A stretch of 64,000 nt of DNA, taken from assembly GCA_025916135.1 (NCBI GenBank), contig CP104793.1, positions 2,542,001 through 2,606,000 on the forward strand, given 5' to 3'. Source of the DNA: Rhodobacteraceae bacterium D3-12. Lineage in GTDB: Bacteria > Pseudomonadota > Alphaproteobacteria > Rhodobacterales > Rhodobacteraceae. Below are positions 17,068 through 25,883 of the stretch, piece by piece. The position numbers were made by a program, and so were the translations under genes. Positions within the stretch are counted from its first letter, which is position 1, and each line of letters opens with the position of its first letter. The notes beneath the pieces were generated by a model, which was not told the DNA's origin, did no database searches, and saw only the letters and a list, made by a program, of their open reading frames with translations.

Positions 17068-18230
17068 TGTCTAACGCCCCCGTCACCCATATCGACCCCG
17101 CGGTTTTCGCGGCTGATCCCTACCCGACCCTTGCCGACATGCGCAAAAACGCTCCGGTAACCTACGTGCCGGAACTCGGCGCAACCCTTTTCACGCGGCG
17201 CAACGACATATTCGAGCAGGAAAAGAGGATCGATGTGTTTTCCTCGCACCAACCCGACGGGTTGATGAGCATCCTCATGGGCGAAAACATGATGCGCAAA
17301 GACGGCGCAGACCACTCCGCCGAACGCCGCGCGCTCTTTCCCTGCCTCTCCCCCAAAACCGCACGCGACCATTGGGCCCCTCTGTTTCGCGCCAAGACCG
17401 AGAGGATTCTTGACACCCTCGCCCCGCAAGGCGCCTGTGATCTGGTGCGCGACTTCGCCATGCCCGCCTCTGCCGAGGCTCTTAAACTGGTCACCGGCCT
17501 TACCAATATGGCCGCGCCCGAGCTTGATCGCGTCAGCCAAGGCATGATCGACGGCTGCGCCAATTACAGCGGTGATGCTATGATAGAGGCGACTTGCCAC
17601 GATTGCACAGCTTCGATCGACGCCCATATCACCGAGCGGATGCCCGTTTTGGCGCAAAATTCCGACAAATCAGCCCTGTCCGTGCAAATGCAAGCCGGTC
17701 TCAGCGTCGCCACCACCCGCGCTAATATCAAGCTCATCATTTCCGGCGGTCAAAACGAACCCCGCGACGCCATCGCCGGAGCCGCATGGGCGTTGCTCAC
17801 CCACCCTGACCAACTTGCTCAGATCCAACGCGGTGAACACGGCTATGGGCGGGCGTTCGATGAATATGTGCGCTGGATTTCTCCCATCGGCATGTCGCCC
17901 CGCCGTGTGGCCCAAGCCGACACCACTTGCGGCGTCACGTTCGAACCTGAAGACCGCGTATTCTTCATGTTTTCCTCCGCCGGCCATGACGAGGCGCATT
18001 TCACCGACCCTGAGCGTTTCGACATCACCCGCGACACCGGCCCCGCCATCCCCTTCGGTGCAGGCCCGCATTTCTGCGGCGGCGCGGCTATCGCCCGCAC
18101 CTTGATCGCCGACATCGCCCTACCGCTGCTTTTTGAACGCCTCCCCGACCTCGTTCTTGCGGGCGACCCCCGGTTTCACGGCTGGGCCTTTCGCGGTCCG
18201 CTCTCCATGCCGGTCCGTTGGCAGAGCTGA
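17067..18230 (+). CDS. Cytochrome P450
   Basis: A 387-residue soluble bacterial P450. The heme loop PFGAGPHFCGG gives Cys337 as iron ligand. The K-helix ExxR is in DEYVRWI. The I-helix reads SGGQNEPRDAI instead of AGxDT, so the usual acid/threonine pair for oxygen activation is changed; this could mean an unusual chemistry or peroxide use. The ATG overlaps the VTT stop by one base, putting it in a three-gene operon. No ferredoxin gene is adjacent. Substrate unknown. Confidence 0.92.
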   Translation: MSNAPVTHIDPAVFAADPYPTLADMRKNAPVTYVPELGATLFTRRNDIFEQEKRIDVFSSHQPDGLMSILMGENMMRKDGADHSAERRALFPCLSPKTARDHWAPLFRAKTERILDTLAPQGACDLVRDFAMPASAEALKLVTGLTNMAAPELDRVSQGMIDGCANYSGDAMIEATCHDCTASIDAHITERMPVLAQNSDKSALSVQMQAGLSVATTRANIKLIISGGQNEPRDAIAGAAWALLTHPDQLAQIQRGEHGYGRAFDEYVRWISPIGMSPRRVAQADTTCGVTFEPEDRVFFMFSSAGHDEAHFTDPERFDITRDTGPAIPFGAGPHFCGGAAIARTLIADIALPLLFERLPDLVLAGDPRFHGWAFRGPLSMPVRWQS

Positions 18231-18267
18231 CCTTGCCAGCCCGCTCTCCCTGCCCCATATCTTAGCC

Positions 18268-18948
18268 ATGTTGCGCTTAACGCCCATCCTTCTCGCCGTC
18301 CTCTACGGTTTCGTGCTCTACCGCTTCTCCGCGTGGCGCACCGCCCGTGAGCTTGACGCCAAATCAACCGAACTGCTCGACCCGACGCTCAAACCGTTGT
18401 TTGGCCAAATGGCCAAGGCGCTCGACCTGCCGCGCATCCGCGTGCATCTCTATGAGATCGAGCCGGTAAACGGCCTCGCCGCACCGGATGGGCGCATCTT
18501 CCTCACGCGTGGTTTTTATAACAAATACCGGCAAGGCGAGGTTACAGGAGAAGAGCTCGCCTCCGTTATTGCCCATGAACTCGGTCACGTGGCGCTTGGC
18601 CATTCCCGCCGCCGGATGATCGACTTTTCCGGGCAGAACGCGCTACGCACTGCAATTGCGATGGTCATTGGCCGCTTTATTCCCGGCGTCGGCCCTTACA
18701 TTGCGAATTTCCTGACCACATTGGTCGCCGCACGGCTGTCGCGCGCCGATGAATACGAAGCCGACGAATATGCAGCCGCCCTGCTCACCAAAGCCGGGAT
18801 CGGCACCGCACCGCAGAAGACCCTGTTCGAAAAACTTGAGGCGTTGACCAAAACCAACATGGGCAAATCCCCTGCGTGGCTTCTGTCGCACCCGAAAACC
18901 GGCGAACGCATCAAAGCAATCGAAAAGCTTGAAACTCAATGGAGCTAA
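18268..18948 (+). CDS. M48-family zinc metallopeptidase
   Basis: A 226-residue protein with an N-terminal hydrophobic helix (LTPILLAVLYGFVLYRF) that probably anchors or exports it. The zinc site HELGH covers residues 103-107, and the third ligand is in the downstream DEYEADEYAA motif. The PDGRIFLTRGFY segment is typical of the Ste24/HtpX/BepA group. It likely degrades or assembles envelope proteins. The ATG at 18268 was chosen because the longer in-frame reading overlaps the P450 gene. Its closest functional relative cannot be decided. Confidence 0.88.
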   Translation: MLRLTPILLAVLYGFVLYRFSAWRTARELDAKSTELLDPTLKPLFGQMAKALDLPRIRVHLYEIEPVNGLAAPDGRIFLTRGFYNKYRQGEVTGEELASVIAHELGHVALGHSRRRMIDFSGQNALRTAIAMVIGRFIPGVGPYIANFLTTLVAARLSRADEYEADEYAAALLTKAGIGTAPQKTLFEKLEALTKTNMGKSPAWLLSHPKTGERIKAIEKLETQWS

Positions 18949-19005
18949 GCCGACGCGCACCCGTGGCATCTTTACGCCCCAGCCACCATTGCCTATGACA
19001 GCGCC

Positions 19006-19812
19006 ATGAGCGACACACCCCAACACCCACAGAAATCACATGGCCGCAAATCCATTTCAACCAGCCTGCAACCGCGCAGCCTGATGGAAGAAACCCGCCT
19101 CGCCCACGCGTGGACGGCACAGGTCATCACACTTTTCCCCGATGCCTTCCCCGGCGTTCTCGGCGAAAGCCTGACTGGCAAAGCCCTCAAGGATGGGTTG
19201 TGGCAACTTGAAACCGTTGATCTGCGCCGCTTTGGGATCGGCAAGCACCGCAATGTCGACGACACGCCCTCCGGTGGCGGCGCGGGCATGGTTCTTCGTG
19301 CAGATGTGCTAGGTAACGCGATCGAACACGCCCGCAAACTCGCCAAGACCCGCCTGCCGCTCTATTACCTCTCCCCGCGCGGCACGCCGTTCACCCAATC
19401 CCATGCCCGCCAATTCGCTGCCCAACCCGGGCTTACGCTGCTGTGTGGCCGGTTCGAAGGTGTCGATCAACGCGTGCTCGACCACTACGGTATCGAAGAA
19501 ATCAGTTTGGGCGATTTTGTCCTCACCGGCGGTGAAATCGCCGCGCAAGCCATTCTTGATGCGACCGTGCGCCTGCTCCCCGGTGTGCTCGGCAACGCCG
19601 CCAGCACCGAAGAGGAAAGCTTCTCCAACGGCCTGCTTGAGCATCCGCAATACACCCGCCCGGCTGACTGGCTGGGCCACAGTATCCCTGCGGTCCTGTC
19701 TTCGGGCAACCACGGTGAAATCGCCAAATGGCGCCGCGCGCAATCCCAAGAGCTGACCCGAACACGCCGTCCCGACCTCTGGGATGCACATTTGCGCCGT
19801 AACGACACTTGA
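19006..19812 (+). CDS. trmD: tRNA (guanosine(37)-N1)-methyltransferase
   Basis: Methylates G37 next to the anticodon of tRNAs that read CNN-type codons, using S-adenosylmethionine, and prevents frameshifting. The 268 residues include an N-terminal extension of about 34 residues, as in other Rhodobacteraceae, then WTAQVITLFPDAFPG. The trefoil-knot SAM site is seen in LYYLSPRGTPFTQ, LLCGRFEGVDQR and SLGDFVLTGGE. The C-terminal WRRAQSQELTRTRRPDLW closes the family pattern. It lies upstream of rplS as usual, with one extra gene between. Confidence 0.97.
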   Translation: MSDTPQHPQKSHGRKSISTSLQPRSLMEETRLAHAWTAQVITLFPDAFPGVLGESLTGKALKDGLWQLETVDLRRFGIGKHRNVDDTPSGGGAGMVLRADVLGNAIEHARKLAKTRLPLYYLSPRGTPFTQSHARQFAAQPGLTLLCGRFEGVDQRVLDHYGIEEISLGDFVLTGGEIAAQAILDATVRLLPGVLGNAASTEEESFSNGLLEHPQYTRPADWLGHSIPAVLSSGNHGEIAKWRRAQSQELTRTRRPDLWDAHLRRNDT

Positions 19813-19878
19813 GACAAGCGCGCCTGCGCTTGCTAGGCTCTCGCGAAACCTAGACCTAATCCCTGAGGAGCCCGCCCC

Positions 19879-20187
19879 ATGCCTGTTACCCTGCAAGTCA
19901 TCTATCCCTTCACCGAAGGCACATCGTTTGACATGGACTATTACCTGACCACGCATATGCAGATCGTGCAGGACCACATGGGCCAACACATCAAGGAAAG
20001 CTTTGTGACCAAAGGCATCTCCGGTGGCCCCAACACACCGCCCCCCTACCACGCGATTGCAACGATCGTGTTTCCGGATCAGGAGGCAATGAATGCCGCC
20101 GTGGCCGGCTCTGGCGCACTTCTCAAAGACATTCCAAACTTCACCGATGTCCGCCCGAAAACCCTGATTGGTGAGCTGGTCGGCTAG
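19879..20187 (+). CDS. EthD-family small protein
   Basis: A 102-residue protein of the EthD/dimeric alpha-beta barrel type. The motif FDMDYYLTTHMQIVQDHMG is the usual substrate pocket helix with a conserved His. EthD partners are found in ether degradation and in many unknown settings, where they may act as small monooxygenases or decarboxylases. It lies between trmD and rplS, which normally adjoin. The ATG at 19879 has a GAGGAG site. Confidence 0.88.
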   Translation: MPVTLQVIYPFTEGTSFDMDYYLTTHMQIVQDHMGQHIKESFVTKGISGGPNTPPPYHAIATIVFPDQEAMNAAVAGSGALLKDIPNFTDVRPKTLIGELVG

Positions 20188-20463
20188 CCGCATTCCCCCT
20201 TGCCAGAGGCCCCCACTTGGCCTAAACACCCCCCGTTCCCCGAAGCGGTAATCCGACTCGGGCGTTTTGTTTATTGCGGCTTGCCCACCCCGTCTTCTTC
20301 GACGGACTAAGTGACAAGCACACCGCTGGGACAAGACACACATGAAAAGGAATGACGGCTGACCTCCGGCGGGCGCGACACGCGGACCCGATGAAGACCA
20401 GGAGCTCTGAGGCGCGCAAACACTTTGCGGGATAAACCGCAAGCAAATGAAGGAGTTAGGTCA
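20188..20463 (+). promoter_or_regulatory. Long leader region upstream of rplS
   Basis: The 276 bases before rplS hold no gene. Close to the start is a TTGCGG/CCGCAA hairpin (20425-20430 with 20437-20442), then the AAGGAG ribosome site. A ribosomal-protein leader with autoregulation is possible, but I recognise no known RNA family. The promoter is not clearly visible. Confidence 0.35.
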
Positions 20464-20838
20464 ATGGACCTGATCGCAGAACTCGAGGCGGAACAGATCG
20501 CCTCGCTCGGGAAAGACATTCCCGATTTCAAAGCCGGTGACACCATCCGTGTCGGCTACAAAGTAACCGAAGGCACGCGTAGCCGGGTACAGAACTACGA
20601 AGGCGTCTGCATCTCGCGCAAAAACGGCGCAGGCATTGCCGGCTCGTTCACCGTTCGCAAGATTTCCTTTGGCGAAGGCGTGGAACGTGTGTTCCCCCTG
20701 CATTCGACCAATATCGACAGCATCGAGGTTGTTCGCCGTGGCCGTGTCCGCCGCGCCAAGCTCTACTATCTGCGTTCGCGTCGCGGTAAATCCGCCCGTA
20801 TCGCAGAAGACAGCACCTACAAACCCAAGAAAGCCTGA
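20464..20838 (+). CDS. rplS: 50S ribosomal protein L19
   Basis: A 124-residue large-subunit protein at the interface with the small subunit. The N-terminus [34 protein letters not shown] and the blocks [14 protein letters not shown] and [15 protein letters not shown] leave no doubt. The [20 protein letters not shown] tail binds rRNA. The start at 20464 follows AAGGAGTTAGGTCA. The rpmE gene begins 11 bases after the stop, so the two are co-transcribed. Confidence 0.98.
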   Translation: MDLIAELEAEQIASLGKDIPDFKAGDTIRVGYKVTEGTRSRVQNYEGVCISRKNGAGIAGSFTVRKISFGEGVERVFPLHSTNIDSIEVVRRGRVRRAKLYYLRSRRGKSARIAEDSTYKPKKA

Positions 20839-20849
20839 GGGTCTGATCA

Positions 20850-21071
20850 ATGAAAAAAGATATTCATCCCGACTATCACTTCATCGACGTCAAAATGACC
20901 GATGGCACCATTTTCCAAGTGCGCTCAACCTGGGGAGCCGAAGGCGACACCCTGTCGCTCGACATTGACCCCACAGCGCACCCGGCTTGGACCGGTGGCG
21001 GCACCCGCCTGATGGATGCCGGCGGCCGCGTGTCCAAGTTCAAGAAAAAATACGAAGGTCTGGGCTTCTAA
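20850..21071 (+). CDS. rpmE: 50S ribosomal protein L31
   Basis: A 73-residue protein beginning [19 protein letters not shown], the usual L31 start, and ending [12 protein letters not shown]. It lacks the CxxC zinc pair, so it is the zinc-independent form (C- type), which is common in this family. It is in one transcript with rplS and is followed by a strong terminator. Confidence 0.97.
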   Translation: MKKDIHPDYHFIDVKMTDGTIFQVRSTWGAEGDTLSLDIDPTAHPAWTGGGTRLMDAGGRVSKFKKKYEGLGF

Positions 21072-21101
21072 TAGCCGTCACGGACTTCGAGGGACAAAGA
21101 C

Positions 21102-21134
21102 CCGCCGCCCCCAACAGGGCGGCGGTTTTCTTTT
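21102..21134 (+). terminator. Rho-independent terminator after rpmE
   Basis: A nine-base GC-only stem (21102-21110 with 21117-21125) with a six-base loop is followed by TTTTCTTTT. It ends the rplS-rpmE transcript. Confidence 0.9.
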
Positions 21135-21207
21135 GCCATCTCCCTTTGACAATTGCCCATCGCTTGCCCTCAATACCACTGATGCAAGCAACCAAGGGAG
21201 GCCCGTC

Positions 21208-21603
21208 ATGGCCGTTGTCAAACTTCTCTCCGATCAAGAGGCAAGCCCCGAAGCGCGCGCCGTCTTTGACGACATTCGCGCCGCCCGCGGCACCGATTAC
21301 GTCAACAACTTCTGGCGCGCCCTCGCGCATGACCCGGACCAACTTGCCGCACTCTGGGCCCGGCTCAAAACGGTCATGGCTCCCGGCGCTCTGGACCCGT
21401 TGACCAAGGAGCTAATCTATATCGCCATTTCTGCCGCCAACAGTTGTTCCTATTGCAGCCACTCCCACACCGCTGCTGCCCGCGCCAAAGGGATGGATGA
21501 CGCGATGTATCGCGAGCTATTGCAGATCATCGGCGTCGCCAGCCAAACAAACGCCTTGGCCAATGCCATGCAGGTGCCGGTCGACGAGAGCTTCAAAGCC
21601 TGA
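21208..21603 (+). CDS. AhpD-like carboxymuconolactone decarboxylase family protein
   Basis: A 131-residue all-helical protein with the redox pair CSYC followed by SHSH, the AhpD pattern for peroxide-linked disulfide chemistry. The N-terminus has PEARAVFDDIRAARG, usual for the family. It probably reduces a partner or handles peroxides, though the real substrate is unknown. The ATG at 21208 has an AGGGAGG site 7 bases upstream. It stands between the ribosomal genes and a secreted protein gene. Confidence 0.88.
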   Translation: MAVVKLLSDQEASPEARAVFDDIRAARGTDYVNNFWRALAHDPDQLAALWARLKTVMAPGALDPLTKELIYIAISAANSCSYCSHSHTAAARAKGMDDAMYRELLQIIGVASQTNALANAMQVPVDESFKA

Positions 21604-21637
21604 CGCCTCCGCACTGCTTTACACAGGAAATACTCAA

Positions 21638-22231
21638 ATGCGCCTTCTCTTGGCTCTCGCCGTCTCAGCCGCCCTTGCCCCGCTCGGCGCTTGGGCCGAA
21701 TGCCCAACTGCCACCGACCTTGAAAAAGGCATCGTCTTCAAATCTGATGTTAAATACGCCGAGCTTTTTCGCATCCTACCCTCGGGCATGATCCAAACCA
21801 TCAACAGCGCAAACGGCAAGGCGACCTCACGCACCCTGATCGCCAAAGGCGTCTACCTGCTTGAACTCATTGACCTCGAAAACAACAAACCCATCCCAAG
21901 CACGCGAACAACCTATGCTTTTCCGGGTGCGCCCGCAGACTTGCCCGACCCAAAGCCAAATGCGAAATTCGAATTGACCGTGGCCGTATGGGACCGCGGC
22001 GACATACGAAAAGAACAACAGATCTACGCCGGCGGCGCACTAAACTCTGTCACGATTGGCGCGTGCACCTACGATATGTTTCCCATCAACGTCACCTATA
22101 TTGATGGCTACAACACGGACAAACACTTGCTGCACTACCTGCCCGCTCTCAAAGTCGCTTATCTCGCCGCGACGACATATGACAACAGCACCGATACTTA
22201 TAACTATTTCAGCATCGAGGTCGCGAAATAG
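21638..22231 (+). CDS. Secreted protein of unknown function
   Basis: A 197-residue product with a signal peptide (MRLLLALAVSAALAPLGAWA, cleavage before ECPTA). The mature part is beta-rich, with two cysteines (ECPTA and GACTYDMF) that may form a disulfide. The end DGYNTDKHLLHYLPALKVAYLAATTYD has no known motif. Periplasmic or secreted. The ATG at 21638 follows an ACAGGAAA site 34 bases after the AhpD-like gene, so they may share a transcript. Confidence 0.75.
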   Translation: MRLLLALAVSAALAPLGAWAECPTATDLEKGIVFKSDVKYAELFRILPSGMIQTINSANGKATSRTLIAKGVYLLELIDLENNKPIPSTRTTYAFPGAPADLPDPKPNAKFELTVAVWDRGDIRKEQQIYAGGALNSVTIGACTYDMFPINVTYIDGYNTDKHLLHYLPALKVAYLAATTYDNSTDTYNYFSIEVAK

Positions 22232-22358
22232 GGCGAAAATACGTCAATAGACTTGTCCTAAACGCATAGCGGCTTTGCCGCGATTGGTGGTTCTCAATGT
22301 CATCTTCTGCGCCTAGGTGGGGGCATCAGGTTTTTAATCCGCCCAAGGACACAGCAAA

Positions 22359-22520
22359 ATGACTAAAATTCGCGCACTCGCGGCATTCTTCATGCCTTCC
22401 GCCCGCCGTTTCTCCGATATCGCTATTGGCGATCTCACCGACAACCAACTGCGCCGCTCCGGCATGAACAAAGCCGAGCTGCTGCACATCCGCTTCTCCG
22501 GGTTCCACACCTGCGGCTAA
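22359..22520 (+). CDS. DUF1127-like small protein
   Basis: A 53-residue basic protein. The stretch [29 protein letters not shown] recalls the L-x-D-x-x-L-x-D-I-G pattern of DUF1127 (YjiS-like) proteins, which bind RNA or affect phosphate and carbon metabolism in alphaproteobacteria. It ends SGFHTCG. The ATG at 22359 follows an AAGGACACAG site. A good terminator follows the gene. The family call is tentative because the match is short. Confidence 0.6.
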   Translation: MTKIRALAAFFMPSARRFSDIAIGDLTDNQLRRSGMNKAELLHIRFSGFHTCG

Positions 22521-22557
22521 TGCTGCGCGGACCCCGAACCAACCTGAAGCCAAGATT

Positions 22558-22599
22558 GACCGGGCGGCGTTTCAGCCACAGCCCGGTCTCTTTCTGTCT
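22558..22599 (+). terminator. Terminator after the DUF1127-like gene
   Basis: Eight-base stem GACCGGGC/GCCCGGTC (22558-22565 with 22581-22588) with a 15-base loop, followed by a pyrimidine stretch rich in T. It lies 37 bases after the stop codon. Confidence 0.7.
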
Positions 22600-22674
22600 G
22601 CCCCCCTGCTGCCCCCTTGCCAGAGCGTTGCCAGACGGCCCATAAACGCGTCACCACGACCCAAGGACGCGGCT

Positions 22675-23115
22675 ATGAGCAAACATATCACCATATTGAA
22701 CGGCCCAAATTTGAACCTTTTGGGCACCCGGCAGCCCGAAGTCTATGGTGCCGAAACGCTCGCCGATGTCGAAGCCCTCTGCACAGATATCGCCAAAGAG
22801 GCAGGCCACGAGCTGACCTTTCAACAATCCAATCACGAAGGCCAACTGGTCGACTGGATTCAAGCCGCCTGCAAAAGCTCCGATGCGATTGTTATCAACC
22901 CTGCGGCCTATACTCATACCTCTGTCGCCATTCTCGACGCGCTCAACGTCTTTGACGGCCCTGTGGTCGAAGTCCACATCAGCCAGATTCACAAGCGCGA
23001 GGCCTTCCGCCATCATTCCTATGTCAGTGCGCGCGCCGATTCTGTGATCGCTGGCTGCGGCGTGCATGGCTACGCGCTGGCGATGCGCCATGTCCAAACG
23101 CTCCTCACGGCCTGA
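22675..23115 (+). CDS. aroQ: Type II 3-dehydroquinate dehydratase
   Basis: Removes water from 3-dehydroquinate in the shikimate pathway, by the type II anti-elimination. The 146 residues match the family exactly: [17 protein letters not shown] contains the active arginine and tyrosine of the lid, [17 protein letters not shown] the catalytic pocket, and [18 protein letters not shown] the His and Arg that bind the substrate. The ATG at 22675 follows an ACCCAAGGACGCGGCT site. It is single. Confidence 0.97.
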   Translation: MSKHITILNGPNLNLLGTRQPEVYGAETLADVEALCTDIAKEAGHELTFQQSNHEGQLVDWIQAACKSSDAIVINPAAYTHTSVAILDALNVFDGPVVEVHISQIHKREAFRHHSYVSARADSVIAGCGVHGYALAMRHVQTLLTA

Positions 23116-23283
23116 TCCGCCCCAACCAGCCAACCGTTCACCCGCGCCTCTCACCAGACAGCGCCATCGCCCCCACCTCACCGCTGGACGCGCCAAGCTG
23201 GGATGGTCTACTAAAGCGCAACAAAATTGGTTTCCCGGTTACACAGATCGGTCACACAAACAAACTCCACAGGGCTTACATTC

Positions 23284-24450
23284 ATGAAAATCGCTGTCGC
23301 TGGCCTCGGATATGTCGGCCTCTCCAATTCGGTCCTTCTGGCGCAAAACCATGATGTCATCGGCGTTGACCTCGACGGCGAGCGCGTTGACGCTGTCAAT
23401 CAACGCGCATGTCCGCTGCAAGACCCGGAACTGGCCGCGTTTCTCTCCCGCCCGGACCTGCGCCTCACGGCTACGACCGACGGTGCAACAGCCTTCTCGA
23501 ACGCGGATTTCGTTATCGTAGCGACGCCAACCAACTACGACCCTGATACGAACTTCTTTGACACCAGCTCGATCAAAAGTGTTATCAAATCGGTCCTCGC
23601 CGTGAACGAGGATTGCGCCATCGTCATAAAGTCCACGATCCCCGTGGGCTATACTGAACGGCTGCGCGAAAAGTTTGGAACCGAGCGGATCATTTTCAGC
23701 CCCGAGTTCCTGCGCGAAGGGCGCGCGCTTTACGACAACCTCCACCCAAGCCGTATCGTGGTCGGTGATATGGGGGCACGCGGGCGTGCGTTTGCCGACT
23801 TGTTAATCGAAGGCGCGGTCGACAGCGACATTCCGGTCTTGCTCACCGGCGCGAACGAAGCCGAAGCGATCAAGCTGTTTGCCAACACCTATCTTGCCAT
23901 GCGCGTCGCCTATTTCAACGAACTCGACAGCTACGCCATGATGCATGGCATGGACAGCCGCCAGATCATCAACGGCGTTGGCCTCGACCCGCGCATCGGC
24001 ACACATTACAACAACCCGTCCTTTGGCTATGGCGGCTATTGCTTGCCAAAAGACACCAAACAGTTGCTTGCGAACTATTCCGAAGTGCCGCAAAACCTGA
24101 TCCGCGCGATCGTCGATGCCAATCACACCCGCAAGGATTTCCTTTCCGAACAAATCATCAGGCGCAAACCGAAATGCGTCGGAATCTATCGGCTGGTCAT
24201 GAAGGCCGGTTCGGACAACTTCCGCCAATCCTCGATCCAGGGCATCATGAAACGGATCAAGGCCAAGGGGATCAAAGTCATCGTCTTTGAACCTGTGCTG
24301 GAGGAAGAGCATTTCTTCCATTCGCCCGTCCTCAACGATCTCGAAGCATTCAAGGCCCAGGCCGACCTGATCGTTGCCAACCGGCTCGATGACGCCATCG
24401 ACGACGTCAGCGACAAGGTGTTCACCCGCGATCTGTTTCAGGGCGACTGA
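23284..24450 (+). CDS. ugd: UDP-glucose 6-dehydrogenase
   Basis: Oxidises UDP-glucose to UDP-glucuronate for polysaccharide synthesis, with NAD. The 388-residue length and the whole pattern follow the short enterobacterial Ugd type: [21 protein letters not shown] (Rossmann), [20 protein letters not shown], and [17 protein letters not shown] with the catalytic Cys253. The ATG at 23284 was chosen because the upstream frame shows no ribosome site. In this family the gene often lies in exopolysaccharide islands and may be a transferred copy; no glycosyltransferase is adjacent here. Confidence 0.95.
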   Translation: MKIAVAGLGYVGLSNSVLLAQNHDVIGVDLDGERVDAVNQRACPLQDPELAAFLSRPDLRLTATTDGATAFSNADFVIVATPTNYDPDTNFFDTSSIKSVIKSVLAVNEDCAIVIKSTIPVGYTERLREKFGTERIIFSPEFLREGRALYDNLHPSRIVVGDMGARGRAFADLLIEGAVDSDIPVLLTGANEAEAIKLFANTYLAMRVAYFNELDSYAMMHGMDSRQIINGVGLDPRIGTHYNNPSFGYGGYCLPKDTKQLLANYSEVPQNLIRAIVDANHTRKDFLSEQIIRRKPKCVGIYRLVMKAGSDNFRQSSIQGIMKRIKAKGIKVIVFEPVLEEEHFFHSPVLNDLEAFKAQADLIVANRLDDAIDDVSDKVFTRDLFQGD

Positions 24451-24458
24451 TCAACGTC

Positions 24459-25157
24459 ATGGGCCACACAGCAGAGTTCCGCCGCTTCGCCGTCTATTTC
24501 ACGCCCCCGCCCGGCCCGCTTGCCGACCTTGGGGCTGCTTGGCTCGGCTGGGACGCTGCGCACGCGCGAGCCGTGCCGCACCCGTCGCTACCCGCCCTGC
24601 CCCTCCCGGTGGAAAAGATCACAGCCGTGCCGCGCAAATACGGGTTCCACGCCACCTTGAAACCACCCTTCGCGCTGGCCGCAACCACCTCGCTTGACGC
24701 GCTCAAATCTGACCTTGCCGACCTTGCGGCGCGCCTCGCCCCGGTCACGCTTGAGGCGTTGAACGTCACCCGTCTGGGCAGTTTCCTTGCGCTGGTTCCT
24801 GCGGGCGACACCTCCGCATTATCCGCCCTTGCCGCAACCCTTGTGCGTGAGCTTGACCACCACCGCGCCCCGCTCCTTGACGCAGACCTCGCCAAACGGC
24901 GCGCAAACGGGCTCAGCGCCGCTCAGGATGCCAATCTGCTGCAATGGGGCTATCCTTACGTGATGCAAGAGTTTCGCTTCCACATGACCCTCACAGGCCG
25001 CTTGCCGAAATCCCAAGCACAGACCATCGCGCAGGCACTCTCACCGCTGTTTCACCCCCACCTGCCCAGCCCCTTCCCGATCGACGCAATCAGCCTCTCA
25101 GGCGAAGATCAAAACGGCCGCTTCCATACGCTCTCGCGTTACACGCTCGGTGGCTGA
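24459..25157 (+). CDS. DUF1045 / 2H phosphoesterase-like protein
   Basis: A 232-residue protein of the DUF1045 family, often next to phosphonate genes. Two HxTL motifs, FHATLKPPF (about residue 67) and FHMTLTG (about residue 172), are the paired catalytic histidines of 2H phosphoesterases that open cyclic phosphodiesters. The ATG at 24459 lies 8 bases after the ugd stop, so the two are co-transcribed, though no phn gene is in the window. The function is probably RNA or nucleotide phosphodiester processing. Confidence 0.85.
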   Translation: MGHTAEFRRFAVYFTPPPGPLADLGAAWLGWDAAHARAVPHPSLPALPLPVEKITAVPRKYGFHATLKPPFALAATTSLDALKSDLADLAARLAPVTLEALNVTRLGSFLALVPAGDTSALSALAATLVRELDHHRAPLLDADLAKRRANGLSAAQDANLLQWGYPYVMQEFRFHMTLTGRLPKSQAQTIAQALSPLFHPHLPSPFPIDAISLSGEDQNGRFHTLSRYTLGG

Positions 25158-25342
25158 TACCCGGCGGAAAACCACGTCTCGCCGCGCTATGGGCGATTTC
25201 TCTACTGGAATATCTAGGGGCCTCGCCAATATGTTAAGCTGCCTACCCAAGCATTGGTCCCCCGGTCCCATGCATGCCTAGACACCGCAAATCTTGATCA
25301 AACCGGACTTATTAATTCGGCTAAATCAAAAGGACACGCCAA

Positions 25343-25819
25343 ATGGTCGACGCACCACAGCCAGTTCTCCCCACATTCGACACCGATGACGACCCGTCAA
25401 TCGCATACAACCGCATCTGGGTGAACCTTCTGCGTATCCAGCGCAGCACCATGGCGCGCGTTGCCCGCGCTCTCAAAGCGCATGGCATTGACGACCCGAT
25501 CTGGCACGAAATCCTCATTCAGGTTGGCCGCAAAGGCGACGATGGCATCGCCATGGCCGAGCTTGAACGCAAGCTCTATTGCCAGCAATACGCGCTCTCG
25601 CGCCATGTCAGCCGGCTGGAAAAACTCGGCTACCTTCTCAGCGTCGCAACCGCCGGTCCGGGCCGCAGCAAACGCGTGATCCTGACACCCGAAGGCGATG
25701 CGAAAAACAAGGCGATGTGGCCGATCTATGCCGAGATCATTCAATCTGAATTCGCCCACCGGCTGTCCACTGACGAAGCTTATGACATCGCCCGCCAACT
25801 AACGCGCTTCTACCCCTGA
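25343..25819 (+). CDS. MarR-family transcriptional regulator
   Basis: A 158-residue regulator with a winged helix: the recognition part is KLYCQQYALSRHVSRLEKLGYLL and the wing follows at SVATAGPGRSKRVILTPEGD. The N-terminal dimerisation helix is RIWVNLLRIQRSTMARVARALKAHGI. Such proteins repress genes for drug, phenol or organic acid response. It sits convergent with the TonB receptor gene, with a shared terminator between. Its targets cannot be seen. Confidence 0.9.
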   Translation: MVDAPQPVLPTFDTDDDPSIAYNRIWVNLLRIQRSTMARVARALKAHGIDDPIWHEILIQVGRKGDDGIAMAELERKLYCQQYALSRHVSRLEKLGYLLSVATAGPGRSKRVILTPEGDAKNKAMWPIYAEIIQSEFAHRLSTDEAYDIARQLTRFYP

Positions 25820-25826
25820 AACGCAA

Positions 25827-25857
25827 ACGCCGCCCCGTTGGGGCGGCGTCGTCAATT
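25827..25857. terminator. Bidirectional terminator between marR-type gene and TonB receptor
   Basis: Ten-base perfect stem (25827-25836 with 25840-25849) with a three-base loop. A T-containing tail on the plus strand and A-rich stretches on the other side suggest it can serve both convergent genes. Confidence 0.75.
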
Positions 25858-25883
25858 TTCAACTCGGCCTCAAAACCCTTTGC

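Noticed and set aside
19309-20442. A 377-codon minus-strand frame across trmD and the EthD gene
   Set aside because: Covers two real genes on the other strand and shows no protein family pattern.
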